DNA of 64,000 nt, from positions 2,130,501 to 2,194,500 of the forward strand of contig NZ_CP018171.1 of NCBI RefSeq assembly GCF_001889605.1, read 5' to 3'. The number at the start of each line of letters is the position of its first letter. The first letter of the stretch is position 1. A program made the translations under genes and the position numbers. Origin of the DNA: Aquibium oceanicum. GTDB lineage: Bacteria > Pseudomonadota > Alphaproteobacteria > Rhizobiales > Rhizobiaceae. Below the pieces are notes generated by a model. The model saw only the letters and a list, made by a program, of their open reading frames with translations. It was not told the DNA's origin and searched no databases. Shown here piece by piece: positions 26,474-35,974 of the stretch.

Positions 26474-27374
26474 TCTTGCGCAGTTCCGCTAGATATTCCT
26501 CGGACAGTTTCGAAGGCTTCTCTTCGCCGGCGATCTCGTTCTGGAACACCATCTGGGCGACGCGATCGTCGGACACTTCGCGCGCGCTGCAGATACCGAT
26601 GAATTCCACGCCGCGGTCGGTTTCGCGGACGGGGGTGGCCTGGCCCGGCTTCGTGGCCTTGATCTTGTCCGCCCAGTCCGGCGGAAGTTCGGGCGCGAGC
26701 ACCTTGCCGAGGTCGCGGACCGTCACGTCGAGCAGCCCCTTCGCGAATTCACGTGTCGTGTTGCATCCATTGAAGCGCGCACGCATGGATTCAGCCTCGC
26801 GCTTGCGCTTGCCAAGCTGCGCGGACCGTTCGGCCGCCGGGACGACGAAAATGATCTGCTGAAGGAGGTATTCGGTCGCGGTCGGCTTGTTTCCGCCCTG
26901 CTGGAGCATGCGCTGAGCCGCATCTTGCTCGCTGATCCGGGCCTCCGATCGCAACTTGGCACCGAGCACCTGGCTCCATCCCATCTGGGCGCGGATGTAG
27001 TCCTTGAAATGTGCCTTGGTCACGCCGCTCTGGGCCATGACCTGGTCGACCTGGGCAACGGAGAGCTTGTTGCCCGCGGCGAAACGGGCATAGGCGTCGT
27101 TTACCTGCTGGTCGGTTATCTTGATGCGCCTGCGGTTGATTTCGGAAACCTGCAGGGCCTGCTCGATCATTGCTTCGGAGGCACTGCCGGAACGTCGCTG
27201 CAGCTTCAGGAAGGCGGCGCGCCGGGCGATGTCGTAGCTCGTGACGGGGACGTCGTTCACGATGTACTTGATCTCGCTGGCAAATGCCCGCGTGGCAGTG
27301 GAAATCCCCGTCAAGCCGATCACGAAAGCGGCCAGAAGTGCCGGGAAGGTGAGGCGCCTCGTGGCAGTCATCAT
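26451..27374 (-). CDS. surA: SurA-like periplasmic chaperone
   Basis: This 307-residue exported protein has a signal peptide ending near residue 32 (AFASEI) and the SurA N-terminal chaperone domain. It probably escorts outer-membrane proteins, including its neighbour LptD, across the periplasm. The prolyl isomerase (parvulin) portion is short and divergent, with only one candidate region around residues 165-270, so isomerase activity is doubtful. It lies 76 bp after lptD and overlaps pdxA. The gene symbol follows the domain and the conserved neighbourhood. Confidence 0.82.
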   Translation of the reverse strand: MMTATRRLTFPALLAAFVIGLTGISTATRAFASEIKYIVNDVPVTSYDIARRAAFLKLQRRSGSASEAMIEQALQVSEINRRRIKITDQQVNDAYARFAAGNKLSVAQVDQVMAQSGVTKAHFKDYIRAQMGWSQVLGAKLRSEARISEQDAAQRMLQQGGNKPTATEYLLQQIIFVVPAAERSAQLGKRKREAESMRARFNGCNTTREFAKGLLDVTVRDLGKVLAPELPPDWADKIKATKPGQATPVRETDRGVEFIGICSAREVSDDRVAQMVFQNEIAGEEKPSKLSEEYLAELRKNARIVQR

Positions 27375-27450
27375 GCGATAAATCCTGTCTGGCTATACGA
27401 AGTCTCGGCGAAGATGCATGCGTTTCCTATGCGGCGAAAGCATGACGCGA

Positions 27451-29856
27451 TCACTCGATGCCGAGTTGCGTGGACACTTCCTCGGTCGACGTGCCTATTT
27501 CGCCGAGTGTTCTTAGCGAAATGCGGAACGCGACATTGTAGTCGACTTCTTTGGTTGTCGTGCCCTCTTTGCGTTTGAACGTGAGCGCGTAGGAGAAGCA
27601 CTCGTCCTCGTACTCCAGCCCGATGCTGCTCGTGGCGAGCGTGTTCGAATACAGGTCGTACGCGCCTCCTCCGAAAACGCGCCAGTTCTCGTCGAGCTTG
27701 TTCGATGCGCTCAGCCGCACTTCCTCGCGGTCGCGGTCGAAGCCGTAGAGCGGCTGTTCCTGGATGAAGGCATAGGTCGCGCTGAGTTTCGTCGTGCCGA
27801 TTTCCGTCGTGGCGCCGACCTCGGCGCGTCTGGTTTCGAAAGTCTCCTCGTCGAAGCGCCCGCCAGCGAAAAACTTGAGACCCACCGGTGTGTCGAGATC
27901 CACATAGCCGACGAAATCCGACACGTCGCTCTCGAGCCCCGAAAAGGCGCCGGCATTTACGAAGTTCGGCGAAGCGTAGGGGTTGGTGCCGGCAATGTGA
28001 TAGGACTGCCCGAATATACCCGACATATTCCAGCCGTTGCCGAAAGATCCGACATAGCGGATACCGAGATTAGCCCGGGTCCCACCCTCTATCAGGTCGT
28101 AGCCGGAAAACTTGTCCCGTTCGAAAAGCGATGCCGCGTCGAACACGAGGCTCTGCGCATCCTCGTTGGGAATGCCGAGCGTATCCCCGTAGGGGGCGTC
28201 AGGCCGGATGAAAAGCTGCCCGATTGGTTCGAGCACATGCGATGCGCTCGTCGTCGAAAACATCACCGGCCACCGCGCTTCCAGACCCGCGGTCGCCATG
28301 CCCCGGTAGTAGGACGAGCGGATGTCGGACGCCACGGTGCCATAGGTCGAACCGTCATAGGAGTAGCGCGACCCGCCAAGCTTGCCGGTCATGTGGTTGA
28401 TGGCAGAGATGGTGGAATCCGAGGCGTCGACACCGATCGCGTCTCCGCGCACGCTGAGCAGCGGTGTCAGAAGAAGCCCGCCTCCGGTAATGAAACTGCG
28501 TTTCCACTCCGATTCCAGCGTGATCCGCCCCGTCGTCCCCTCTATGCCCCGTAGCGCGGGTACGCCGCTCGAATAGTCCCGGTCGCTGCGATGGACGATC
28601 GCTGTGTTGAGATCGAAGCTGAGTTCTCCGCCCGCGACGGGCTCGTCGACTGTCTTGGAGTAGTCCAGGGACGGAAGCACCCACGGCTGCAGCGAGTCGA
28701 GTTGCGTGCCCCGGAAATTGCGATCCTGAACGCTGAACTTCTGCAGGCGAAGGTCGAAATAATTCCGGTCGTTCAGACCGGTGAGGTAGATCTCGTTCGT
28801 CCGCTCGTACGCGTCATACCCCACGATGCCGTAGGTGGCGGAAAAACGCGAATCGCTCTGCACCATCACGTCCCATCCGAACGACCAGCGCGGATTAATG
28901 GTGAACGCGCCGCTCGTGCCGATCATGCCGCGCTGCTCGACGGTGGTGTCGACGTAAGATGACGGGAATTCGCTCGGATCCTTCTGGCTGATCCCGGCAA
29001 TGGTCACCGAATATGCACCGTTGTTGAAGCGCTGGCGCCATTCGGCTTCGGCCAGGAAGCCCTGCTTGCCGTAATAGGTGCCGGTAACGGTCAGGTCGTA
29101 TGTCGGCGAAAAGGCGAAGAAGTATGGGATCGATACGCTCGCGCCCAGATACTTCGAATAGCCGATCGCCGGCCGTAGAAAGCCGCTCTTGCGCTGGACC
29201 GTCGGGTCCGCCATCTCGAAATAGGGAAGGTAGGCGATCGGCAGTCCGAAGAACTCGAACCGAGCTCCTTCGAAGCGCACCACCTTCTCTTCGCCGTTCC
29301 AGATGATCTTTCGCGACTTCACGCGCCAGATCGGCGCCTTGTCGGGACGATCTTCGCACGGTTCGCAGGCGGTGTAGACGCCCTGGTTGAAGACGGTGAC
29401 CCTGCCGCCGCGCCGTTCGGCGCTTTCCGCGGCGAAATAGGTGTCGTCAGTCGTCTCCACCGAGAGCGCGTTGATGAAACCGTCGCCGAAGTCCTCGGTC
29501 ACGTCGATTTCGTCCGCGAAGATTCGTGTGCCTTGCCTGTCGACGATCTGGACGTTGCCGGACGCCACGATCCGCCCCGTGGCCTGGTTGTAGTCCACCC
29601 GCTCCGCGACCAGGCGGCTTCCGCCATACTTGATTCGGACCTGGCCCTGGGCGGTCACCGTCTGCAGGTCGTTGTTGTAGATCACCGTGTCCGCTTCGAG
29701 GTACATCTGGGTATCCTCGTCCGCCCCGGCGTCAAACGACGGCAGGTTCTGGGCATGCGCATTCGTAGCGCCGAGCGCGCAAAGCAACGCCAGAGCGGTC
29801 GCGCCGCAAAGCAGCCGCGCGCGAGCGGCTGGTCCGCTACCCCTCACCAACCCCAA
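27451..29856 (-). CDS. lptD: LPS-assembly protein LptD
   Basis: LptD is the outer-membrane barrel that inserts lipopolysaccharide into the outer leaflet. The 801-residue precursor has a signal peptide ending at AHAQ (about residue 36), an OstA/LptA-like N-terminal domain (residues 50-150) and a large C-terminal barrel. A CEPC cysteine pair sits near residue 190. The start appears to be TTG 29856. An AAGGAGGA site at the end of lptG lies eight bases upstream, whereas the next possible start (GTG 29847) is too far from it. The gene follows lptG without a gap, so the LPS transport genes are coupled. Confidence 0.93.
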   Translation of the reverse strand: MGLVRGSGPAARARLLCGATALALLCALGATNAHAQNLPSFDAGADEDTQMYLEADTVIYNNDLQTVTAQGQVRIKYGGSRLVAERVDYNQATGRIVASGNVQIVDRQGTRIFADEIDVTEDFGDGFINALSVETTDDTYFAAESAERRGGRVTVFNQGVYTACEPCEDRPDKAPIWRVKSRKIIWNGEEKVVRFEGARFEFFGLPIAYLPYFEMADPTVQRKSGFLRPAIGYSKYLGASVSIPYFFAFSPTYDLTVTGTYYGKQGFLAEAEWRQRFNNGAYSVTIAGISQKDPSEFPSSYVDTTVEQRGMIGTSGAFTINPRWSFGWDVMVQSDSRFSATYGIVGYDAYERTNEIYLTGLNDRNYFDLRLQKFSVQDRNFRGTQLDSLQPWVLPSLDYSKTVDEPVAGGELSFDLNTAIVHRSDRDYSSGVPALRGIEGTTGRITLESEWKRSFITGGGLLLTPLLSVRGDAIGVDASDSTISAINHMTGKLGGSRYSYDGSTYGTVASDIRSSYYRGMATAGLEARWPVMFSTTSASHVLEPIGQLFIRPDAPYGDTLGIPNEDAQSLVFDAASLFERDKFSGYDLIEGGTRANLGIRYVGSFGNGWNMSGIFGQSYHIAGTNPYASPNFVNAGAFSGLESDVSDFVGYVDLDTPVGLKFFAGGRFDEETFETRRAEVGATTEIGTTKLSATYAFIQEQPLYGFDRDREEVRLSASNKLDENWRVFGGGAYDLYSNTLATSSIGLEYEDECFSYALTFKRKEGTTTKEVDYNVAFRISLRTLGEIGTSTEEVSTQLGIE

Positions 29857-30945
29857 CTAACCGTCCTCCTTGTACAGCAGAAAGGTCACCCCGAAAAACA
29901 TCGCGACGACCACAGGCATCCAGGCTGCGATGACCGGCGGCACGATCCCCGAACTGCCGAACGCCTTGACCAGAGTCGTGACGACATAAAGCAGAAAGCC
30001 CGCAAGGATGCCACCCAGAATCAGGGTCGCCGATTGGCCGAGTCTGACGAACCGCATCGACACCGTCGCCGCGATGAGCGTCATTGCGACCAGTAGCACC
30101 GGCATCGCAACAAGTGAATGATATTGCATGGCAAACGCATTCGCAGCGTAGCCGTATGCCTTCGCCACTTCGATCTTTTCGCCAAGTTCGAGGAAAGGCG
30201 TCGCCTCGGGGCGGGCGAGCTTTTCCTGGACGAACTCCGGGCGCAGGTTCGTTGCAACGCGCGTGGTTTGCACCGACACCGGCTTTTCGCCGGGAACTGA
30301 TACGCGCACGTCGTGGAGCTCCCAGTATCCATCGGTCAGGTTCGCCCGGCGGGCATCCTGGCGCATCACGATGTCGCCGTTCTCGCCGAACTGGATGAAG
30401 ACCGCGTCCGAAAGGGTCAGGCCCGAATCCAGCACGGCGCGTGCGCCGATGATGGTCTCGGTATCCTCCGTCTTCTGCCGCAACCAGGGCGCCGAGGAAG
30501 CCGAGATCGCGTTGGAGTGTCCGGAGCGGAGTTCGCTCTCGATCTGCTCCATCCGCGCCACTCCATGGGCCGCAATCGGGTTGAGGACGAAGATCGTCAG
30601 CAGCCCGAACATCAGCGCGCCGATGCAGGAGGGCAGCAGGAACTGCCACGCCGAAACGCCGGCGGCACGGGCGATCACGAGTTCGTATTTGCGGTTGAGG
30701 GCGATAAGAGTGGCCATTGCCGCAAAAAGCGCGACGAACGGCACCGTTTGCTGGAGGATCAGTGGAATGCGCAGGGCCGTCATCAGGATGCCCAACTCGA
30801 GGGAGTAACCCGGAAGCGACCCGAAGCGATTGGCCTGCTCCGTGAAGTCGATGATGAAGATGAGCGCGGAAATCCCGGCGAAGAACCAGAGGGTGATCAC
30901 CACGTAGCGTCGGAAGAAGTACCGCCCGAGGGTCCAGCCGATCAT
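29857..30945 (-). CDS. lptG: LPS export ABC transporter permease LptG
   Basis: LptG forms, with LptF and the LptB ATPase, the inner-membrane machine that extracts LPS. The 362-residue protein has three N-terminal helices, a periplasmic beta-jellyroll of about 160 residues and three C-terminal helices. I start it at ATG 30945 (MIGWTLGRYF), which overlaps the lptF stop as ATGA. The last bases encode the lptD ribosome site. The partner lptB and lptC genes are not in the window. Confidence 0.93.
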   Translation of the reverse strand: MIGWTLGRYFFRRYVVITLWFFAGISALIFIIDFTEQANRFGSLPGYSLELGILMTALRIPLILQQTVPFVALFAAMATLIALNRKYELVIARAAGVSAWQFLLPSCIGALMFGLLTIFVLNPIAAHGVARMEQIESELRSGHSNAISASSAPWLRQKTEDTETIIGARAVLDSGLTLSDAVFIQFGENGDIVMRQDARRANLTDGYWELHDVRVSVPGEKPVSVQTTRVATNLRPEFVQEKLARPEATPFLELGEKIEVAKAYGYAANAFAMQYHSLVAMPVLLVAMTLIAATVSMRFVRLGQSATLILGGILAGFLLYVVTTLVKAFGSSGIVPPVIAAWMPVVVAMFFGVTFLLYKEDG

Positions 30946-32141
30946 GACCTGCCCTCCATCGGACGCAGAGGATTGAGCCAACCGATCATGCGCCGGAACC
31001 ACGCCGCCAGCCATGCGATCCGGTTGCCCAGGGCTTCGGCCCACGAAGCGGGAAGCTCCAGCAGGCGCCCGGTGACGACGAAGTAGAGCGCAAAGAGCGA
31101 ATTTCCCAGAAGCACGGCATAGAGGAGCGGTATGAAAGCCCGGCTGTCCTCAACCTTGTCGGCGAGGAAATACCCTTCCCACCGCACGAGCAATGCGTAG
31201 GCGATCGCCGTGACCATGGGGTGAATCCGCGCCTGCCGGTGCGAGCGCACATCGCCCGCGGCGGCAAGCGCGATCAGGGCGAAAACGATGGAGTAGGTCC
31301 AGTCGGTGAGCCTTCGATGCAATTCCGCCACGTAGAGCAGCGGGACCTGCTGATAGATGTTGTCGTCCGGATCGGGTTCCAGCAGGTATCCCAGGGTTCG
31401 GTCCTTGGGGTACAGGAAAACGCTGTCCGACTTGGACTTGAACTCGGAGAGATCGAACGCGTAGGACACGAACTTGATGACGGAGACATCGCCTCCCGGC
31501 GTCTTGCGGTGAACTTCGCCGTCGCGCATGAAGAGTATCCGGTCGTCGCCTTCGCTGTAGATTTCTCCTTGCTTGGCATAGAAGGCCAGGTCGATGTTCT
31601 TGGTGCGCGAATCCGCCACGAATATTCCGCCGAGACGACCGTCTGGAAGTCGCTCGGCGACTTGGACGAAGAGGCCGTCCTGAATCTTTCGGAACGACCC
31701 TTCCTCGATGACCGAGGTGAGGATGTCCGCATTGGCGTTGGCGATGATGTCGCGAACGCGCTGGCGTGCCGCGGGTTCGATCGCGTTGTCGACGAAGAAC
31801 GAGAGCGTACTTGCCAGAAGCGCGAGAACGAGCACCGGTTTCACGATGGTCCAACGCGAGGTTCCCGATGCCGAGATGACGGCGAGTTCCGAATCCTGGT
31901 TCATCGCGGCGAGCGTCTGGGTCACGCCGATGATCACCGCGAAGGGCATGACGACCCCGACGACGGTTGGAAGCAGCAGCGTCGCCACCTCGAAGAAGGT
32001 CATGGCCGTCTGGCCGCTGTCGGTCACGAGATTGATGCGGCTGAGCGCCTGCGTGGTCCACGCTATGCCGAGCGCGACCGCGAGAGCGCTGGCCGATACC
32101 TTCATCGCACGGGAGAAGACGTATCGCTCGACGAGTTTCAT
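30942..32141 (-). CDS. lptF: LPS export ABC transporter permease LptF
   Basis: LptF is the second permease of the LptBFG exporter. The 399-residue protein has the same layout as LptG (helices about 10-30, 55-80 and 95-120, a periplasmic domain, then three C-terminal helices). It starts MKLVERYVFSRAM. It is the first gene of the envelope operon, divergent from pepA across a 295-bp gap. Confidence 0.93.
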   Translation of the reverse strand: MKLVERYVFSRAMKVSASALAVALGIAWTTQALSRINLVTDSGQTAMTFFEVATLLLPTVVGVVMPFAVIIGVTQTLAAMNQDSELAVISASGTSRWTIVKPVLVLALLASTLSFFVDNAIEPAARQRVRDIIANANADILTSVIEEGSFRKIQDGLFVQVAERLPDGRLGGIFVADSRTKNIDLAFYAKQGEIYSEGDDRILFMRDGEVHRKTPGGDVSVIKFVSYAFDLSEFKSKSDSVFLYPKDRTLGYLLEPDPDDNIYQQVPLLYVAELHRRLTDWTYSIVFALIALAAAGDVRSHRQARIHPMVTAIAYALLVRWEGYFLADKVEDSRAFIPLLYAVLLGNSLFALYFVVTGRLLELPASWAEALGNRIAWLAAWFRRMIGWLNPLRPMEGRS

Positions 32142-32436
32142 AGGATGAATGCCAGCGCTCCTGTCCCTAGCCCTTCGCTCCGATGCGCCAGGCAGGCTAT
32201 CCGCGCGAGGCTGGCCTTACAACCGCTCGCGCTTCGATCTGCGTTCAGAAAACCATCGTCCCCGATCACATTCATGATGGGTCAGCAGGGCTAAAAAAGG
32301 GCGAAGAAGCATGGTTAAGGCTTCGTTAGCCGCCAATGGAGGCAAATGCGATCACAATCAGGTTCACGAGACCGCCCGCCTGTTCTAGATATGTGCTCGA
32401 TCTCAGACTCGGGCCCTCGAACAGAACCGGATTGAC
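32142..32436. other. Divergent intergenic region lptF / pepA
   Basis: This 295-bp gap separates the divergent lptF and pepA genes and must contain both promoters. The part nearest pepA (about 32290-32400) is less GC-rich than the genes and has loose -10-like sequences such as TAGATA. I found no strong promoter match, no terminator and no short gene. Confidence 0.5.
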
Positions 32437-33945
32437 ATGCACAAGCCACCATCGATTGCTTTCGCGAAGCTGACCGCCGCACCGAAGTCCGGCGCCGTCG
32501 TTCTCCTCATGGCCGATAAGGGCGGGCTGGGCGATGCAGTTGGCTCGGTCGATCCGTCCGGAGCGCTGACACGTGCGGCGGGTGCGGCCAAGTTCACGGG
32601 CAAGATGGCTACGCGGCTGGAGGTCTGGGCGCCCGAGGGAGCGCAGGCCGACCGGTTCTGCATCGTCGGCGCCGGCCAGGTCGACAAGCTGGACGAACAG
32701 GCCTGGATCAGGCTCGGCGGCGTCGCCTGCGCGATGGTGCAGAAGGCGGAACAGGCGGCACTCGTGCTGGATCTGCCGGGCGAGGCGCCCGGCGCCGATG
32801 CAGCAGCGGCCTTCGCCCTGGGGTTCCTGCTCCGCTCCTATTCCTTCGACAAGTACAAGACCAAGAAGGATGGCAAGGAAAAGGACGAAGAGGGCGAAGC
32901 CCCGGCGAAGATCGCCAAGCTGACGATCCATTGCGCCGATCCCTCGCGGGCGAAGAAGGCCTTCGCGGACGTGGATGCCGTGGCGGCCGGTGTATGTGTC
33001 GCGCGCGACCTGGTCAACGAACCGGCTAATATCCTCGGTCCCGTCGAGTTCGCGGACCGGGCGAAGAAGCTGGAGGACCTTGGCGTCAGGGTCGAGATCC
33101 TGGCCGAGAAGGAGATGAAGAAGCTCGGCATGGGCGCTCTGCTTGGCGTGGCGCAGGGATCGCCGCGCGGCGCACGCCTGGTGGTGATGCACTGGAACGG
33201 CGGCAAGGGGAAGGACCAGCCGATCGCCTTCGTGGGCAAGGGCGTCACCTTCGACACCGGTGGGAACTCGATGAAGCCCGCCTCCGGCATGGAGGACATG
33301 AAGGGCGACATGGGCGGCGCCGCTGCCGTGACCGGCCTCATGCATGCCCTTGCCGCGCGCAAGGCGAAAGTGAACGTGATCGGGATCATCGGCCTTGTCG
33401 AGAATGCCGTCGACGGGCACGCGCAGCGTCCCGGCGACATCGTCACCTCCATGTCGGGCCAGACCATCGAGGTGCTCAACACCGACGCCGAAGGCCGCCT
33501 CGTGCTGGCGGATGCGCTCTGGTACTGCAACGACCGTTTCAAGCCAGGCTTCGTCATCGACCTCGCCACGCTGACGGGCGCGATAATGGTTGCACTCGGA
33601 CAGGCGCATGCCGGCCTGTTCTCCAACGACGACGCGCTCGCGCAACGGCTTTTCGCCGCGGGTCACGCCACCGGCGAGAAGGTTTGGCGCATGCCGCTCG
33701 GGCCCGAATATGACAAGCTGATCGAATCCAAGAACGCCGACATGAAGAACATCGGAGGTCGCTACGGCGGCGCGATCACGGCCGCGCAATTCCTGCAGCG
33801 CTTCATCAAGGACACGCCCTGGGCGCATCTCGACGTCGCCGGCACGGCAATGGGATCGCAGGCGAGCGACATCAATCAGTCCTGGGGATCAGGCTTCGGC
33901 GTGCGGCTGCTCGACCGGCTGATCAGGGACCACTACGAGGCGTGA
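32437..33945 (+). CDS. pepA: Leucyl aminopeptidase (M17)
   Basis: PepA is a hexameric di-zinc exopeptidase of the cytoplasm; in E. coli it also binds DNA in Xer recombination. The 502-residue protein has the Macro-like N-terminal domain and the M17 catalytic domain. Metal-binding motifs are visible in [22 protein letters not shown] and the family signature NTDAEGRL (residues 348-355). The stop overlaps the holC start (GTGA). The pepA-holC pair next to divergent lptFG is a widely conserved proteobacterial arrangement. Confidence 0.96.
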   Translation: MHKPPSIAFAKLTAAPKSGAVVLLMADKGGLGDAVGSVDPSGALTRAAGAAKFTGKMATRLEVWAPEGAQADRFCIVGAGQVDKLDEQAWIRLGGVACAMVQKAEQAALVLDLPGEAPGADAAAAFALGFLLRSYSFDKYKTKKDGKEKDEEGEAPAKIAKLTIHCADPSRAKKAFADVDAVAAGVCVARDLVNEPANILGPVEFADRAKKLEDLGVRVEILAEKEMKKLGMGALLGVAQGSPRGARLVVMHWNGGKGKDQPIAFVGKGVTFDTGGNSMKPASGMEDMKGDMGGAAAVTGLMHALAARKAKVNVIGIIGLVENAVDGHAQRPGDIVTSMSGQTIEVLNTDAEGRLVLADALWYCNDRFKPGFVIDLATLTGAIMVALGQAHAGLFSNDDALAQRLFAAGHATGEKVWRMPLGPEYDKLIESKNADMKNIGGRYGGAITAAQFLQRFIKDTPWAHLDVAGTAMGSQASDINQSWGSGFGVRLLDRLIRDHYEA

Positions 33946-34391
33946 CGGAAATCCTCTTCTATCACCTGACGGAATCCACGCTCGAGGATGCGCTTCCGCC
34001 GCTCCTCGAACGTTCGCTCGCGCGCGACTGGCGGGTGGTCGTGCAGACCGGCAGTGACGAGCGCCGCGATTCGCTCGACCAGCATTTGTGGACATTCCGG
34101 GATGATTCCTTCGTCGCTCACGGCACCGATCGCGATCCACATGCCGCGGAGCAGCCCGTGCTGCTGACAACCGGCACCGGAAATCCCAATGCAGCGGCGA
34201 TACGCTTCATCGTCGACGGCGCCCGTGCCCCGACCCTCGATGAATACCAGCGCGCAGTCTTCATGTTCGACGGACATGACGAAGCGCAGGTGGCGCTGGC
34301 ACGCGACGACTGGCGGGCTGTGCGATCCGCCGGGCATCAGGCGACGTATTGGCAGCAGACACCGGATCGCCGGTGGGAGCGGAAGGCGTAA
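33942..34391 (+). CDS. holC: DNA polymerase III chi subunit
   Basis: This 149-residue chi subunit of the clamp loader complex links the replisome to SSB. The family start ILFYHLT and the [10 protein letters not shown] and FMFDGHD segments are visible. It begins at GTG 33942, overlapping the pepA stop by 4 bp, so the two are translationally coupled. The C-terminus is rich in charged and aromatic residues, which is normal. Confidence 0.92.
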   Translation: MTEILFYHLTESTLEDALPPLLERSLARDWRVVVQTGSDERRDSLDQHLWTFRDDSFVAHGTDRDPHAAEQPVLLTTGTGNPNAAAIRFIVDGARAPTLDEYQRAVFMFDGHDEAQVALARDDWRAVRSAGHQATYWQQTPDRRWERKA

Positions 34392-34504
34392 GCTTTTCCG
34401 GGACGGAACTCGAAGGGTCGCCTCGCGGCCCATTTCTGGACATCGCCGCGGGTGCGTGCCAAATCGCGCATCGACGACATGGCCGCAAGAACGGACTGCC
34501 AAGC

Positions 34505-35131
34505 ATGCGCTTCTTCTTCCTGATCATCCTTCTTGCCGGCCTCGCACTGGGGGTCGGCTATCCCTGGGCGGTCAGGAACGTCAGCGGATACGAGATCGGC
34601 ACCTTTCCGGTGTTCGGACAGGCTGGCGGATTCGTGCCCGCCGAAGTCGCGCTGGCACCGTCAGAGGCGCCGGTGAGCGTCACGGTCGAGATGCAGACCT
34701 CGGCGCCGTTCACCACCGGCGAGGGTGTGGAGGTCCTGAGGATAATCGCGACAACGGACAACCGGACGGTGCTCACCACCCCGGTCTCCTTCGAGAATGC
34801 CGAATCGCGGTCCGCAAGCCCGCAGGGCGGAATGGTCTATCGCGCCGACGTGGCAACCATCGATCCTGTCGACGGAGACGAGAACTACGTCTTCACCGTC
34901 GAACAGGGAGATATCGAAGACCTTCCGCTCGAAGGCGTCGTACTAATCCTGAATGCGGGCGCTTTCGAACTCGACCCGCGGGCCGTCCCCATCGGCTACA
35001 TTCTCATTCTCGTCGGTGTGGTCGGGTTCGTGGCCATGTTCCGCCGCCGGCGCATTATCAATCGCAAGGCGGAAGCCGAGAAGCCGAAGTGGGGCAGGGG
35101 AGCCGAAAAGGGCACCGACAAGGAAGAATAG
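34505..35131 (+). CDS. Uncharacterised two-helix membrane protein
   Basis: This 208-residue protein is one I do not recognise. It begins with a hydrophobic helix (MRFFFLIILLAGLALGVGYP), has an extracytoplasmic part of about 140 residues that reads as beta-strand rich, a second helix near residues 165-185 and a basic cytoplasmic tail (RRRRIINRK onward). The topology suggests a periplasmic domain anchored at both ends. The start is ATG 34505; a longer frame would overlap holC. It follows holC by 113 bp. Codon use matches the neighbours, so it is probably a genuine conserved gene of unknown function. Confidence 0.75.
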   Translation: MRFFFLIILLAGLALGVGYPWAVRNVSGYEIGTFPVFGQAGGFVPAEVALAPSEAPVSVTVEMQTSAPFTTGEGVEVLRIIATTDNRTVLTTPVSFENAESRSASPQGGMVYRADVATIDPVDGDENYVFTVEQGDIEDLPLEGVVLILNAGAFELDPRAVPIGYILILVGVVGFVAMFRRRRIINRKAEAEKPKWGRGAEKGTDKEE

Positions 35132-35167
35132 GCGGCCGACGTTTCGGCTGGAGCCTCGCCAGTTCTC

Positions 35168-35974
35168 CTAGATCTCGGAAAAATCGCCGGAGCGTCCCTT
35201 GCCGGACGCGAAGCGCGCGGCTCCGGCGCTGCCTTCCGCCCGAAAGGTTTCCGCGCTCTTCCATTCGTTGGCGAGCGCATGGGGAATGTCGAGCGACCAC
35301 TGCTCGAGGGCGGACTTTCGGTCGGCGCGCATGCACGCCTGCGGAAACCGGCTGATCTGGCCGGCGAGTTCGAGGGCGGTCTCCAGCGCGGCGCCGTCGT
35401 CGCAGAGCCGGTTGGCAAGGCCGATCGCGAGGCACTCCTCGGCCTCGACCTGCCTTCCCGTGAGGATCAGATCCATCGCACGCCCGTGCCCGACGATGCG
35501 GGGAAGCCTGACGGTGCCGCCGTCGATCAGCGGGACGCCCCAGCGGCGGCAGTAGACGCCCATGTAGGCCGAGCGCTCCATCACCCGCATGTCGCACCAC
35601 AGGGCGAGTTCCATGCCGCCGGCGACGGCGGGGCCGGAGATGGCGGCGATGACGGGCTTGGAAAGCGTCAGCCGGGTCGGTCCCATCGGACCCTTGCGCG
35701 GCTGGTCGTCATGTCCGTCGAAGCTCGCGTCGAGTTCGTGCTCTGCATACCAGGTCTCGCCCATTCCGCCCGCCGCCCGCTTTAGGTCGAAGCCGGCGCA
35801 GAAGGCGCCCGGTATGCCGGCCAGAATGGCCACCTTGAGCGCGGGGTCGCGGTCGAAGGCCGTGAACTCGGCGAACAGCTGCGACGCCATTTCCGGATCG
35901 ACCGCATTGCGGGCTTCCGGCCGATCGATGGTGACGACCCTGATCTCGCCATGCGTCGCGGCCTTGATGCTCAT
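35168..35974 (-). CDS. Enoyl-CoA hydratase/isomerase (crotonase) family protein
   Basis: This 268-residue crotonase-fold protein has the first oxyanion-hole segment in GAFCAGFDLKR and the second in AISGPAVAGGMELAL. The glutamate of the GMELAL segment could be one catalytic acid. At the position of the second hydratase glutamate the protein reads RRWGVPLIDGG, with Asp rather than Glu, so it may be an isomerase or hydrolase rather than a true hydratase. ATG 35974 overlaps the stop of the upstream ABC-F gene (ATGA). The substrate is unknown. Confidence 0.88.
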   Translation of the reverse strand: MSIKAATHGEIRVVTIDRPEARNAVDPEMASQLFAEFTAFDRDPALKVAILAGIPGAFCAGFDLKRAAGGMGETWYAEHELDASFDGHDDQPRKGPMGPTRLTLSKPVIAAISGPAVAGGMELALWCDMRVMERSAYMGVYCRRWGVPLIDGGTVRLPRIVGHGRAMDLILTGRQVEAEECLAIGLANRLCDDGAALETALELAGQISRFPQACMRADRKSALEQWSLDIPHALANEWKSAETFRAEGSAGAARFASGKGRSGDFSEI

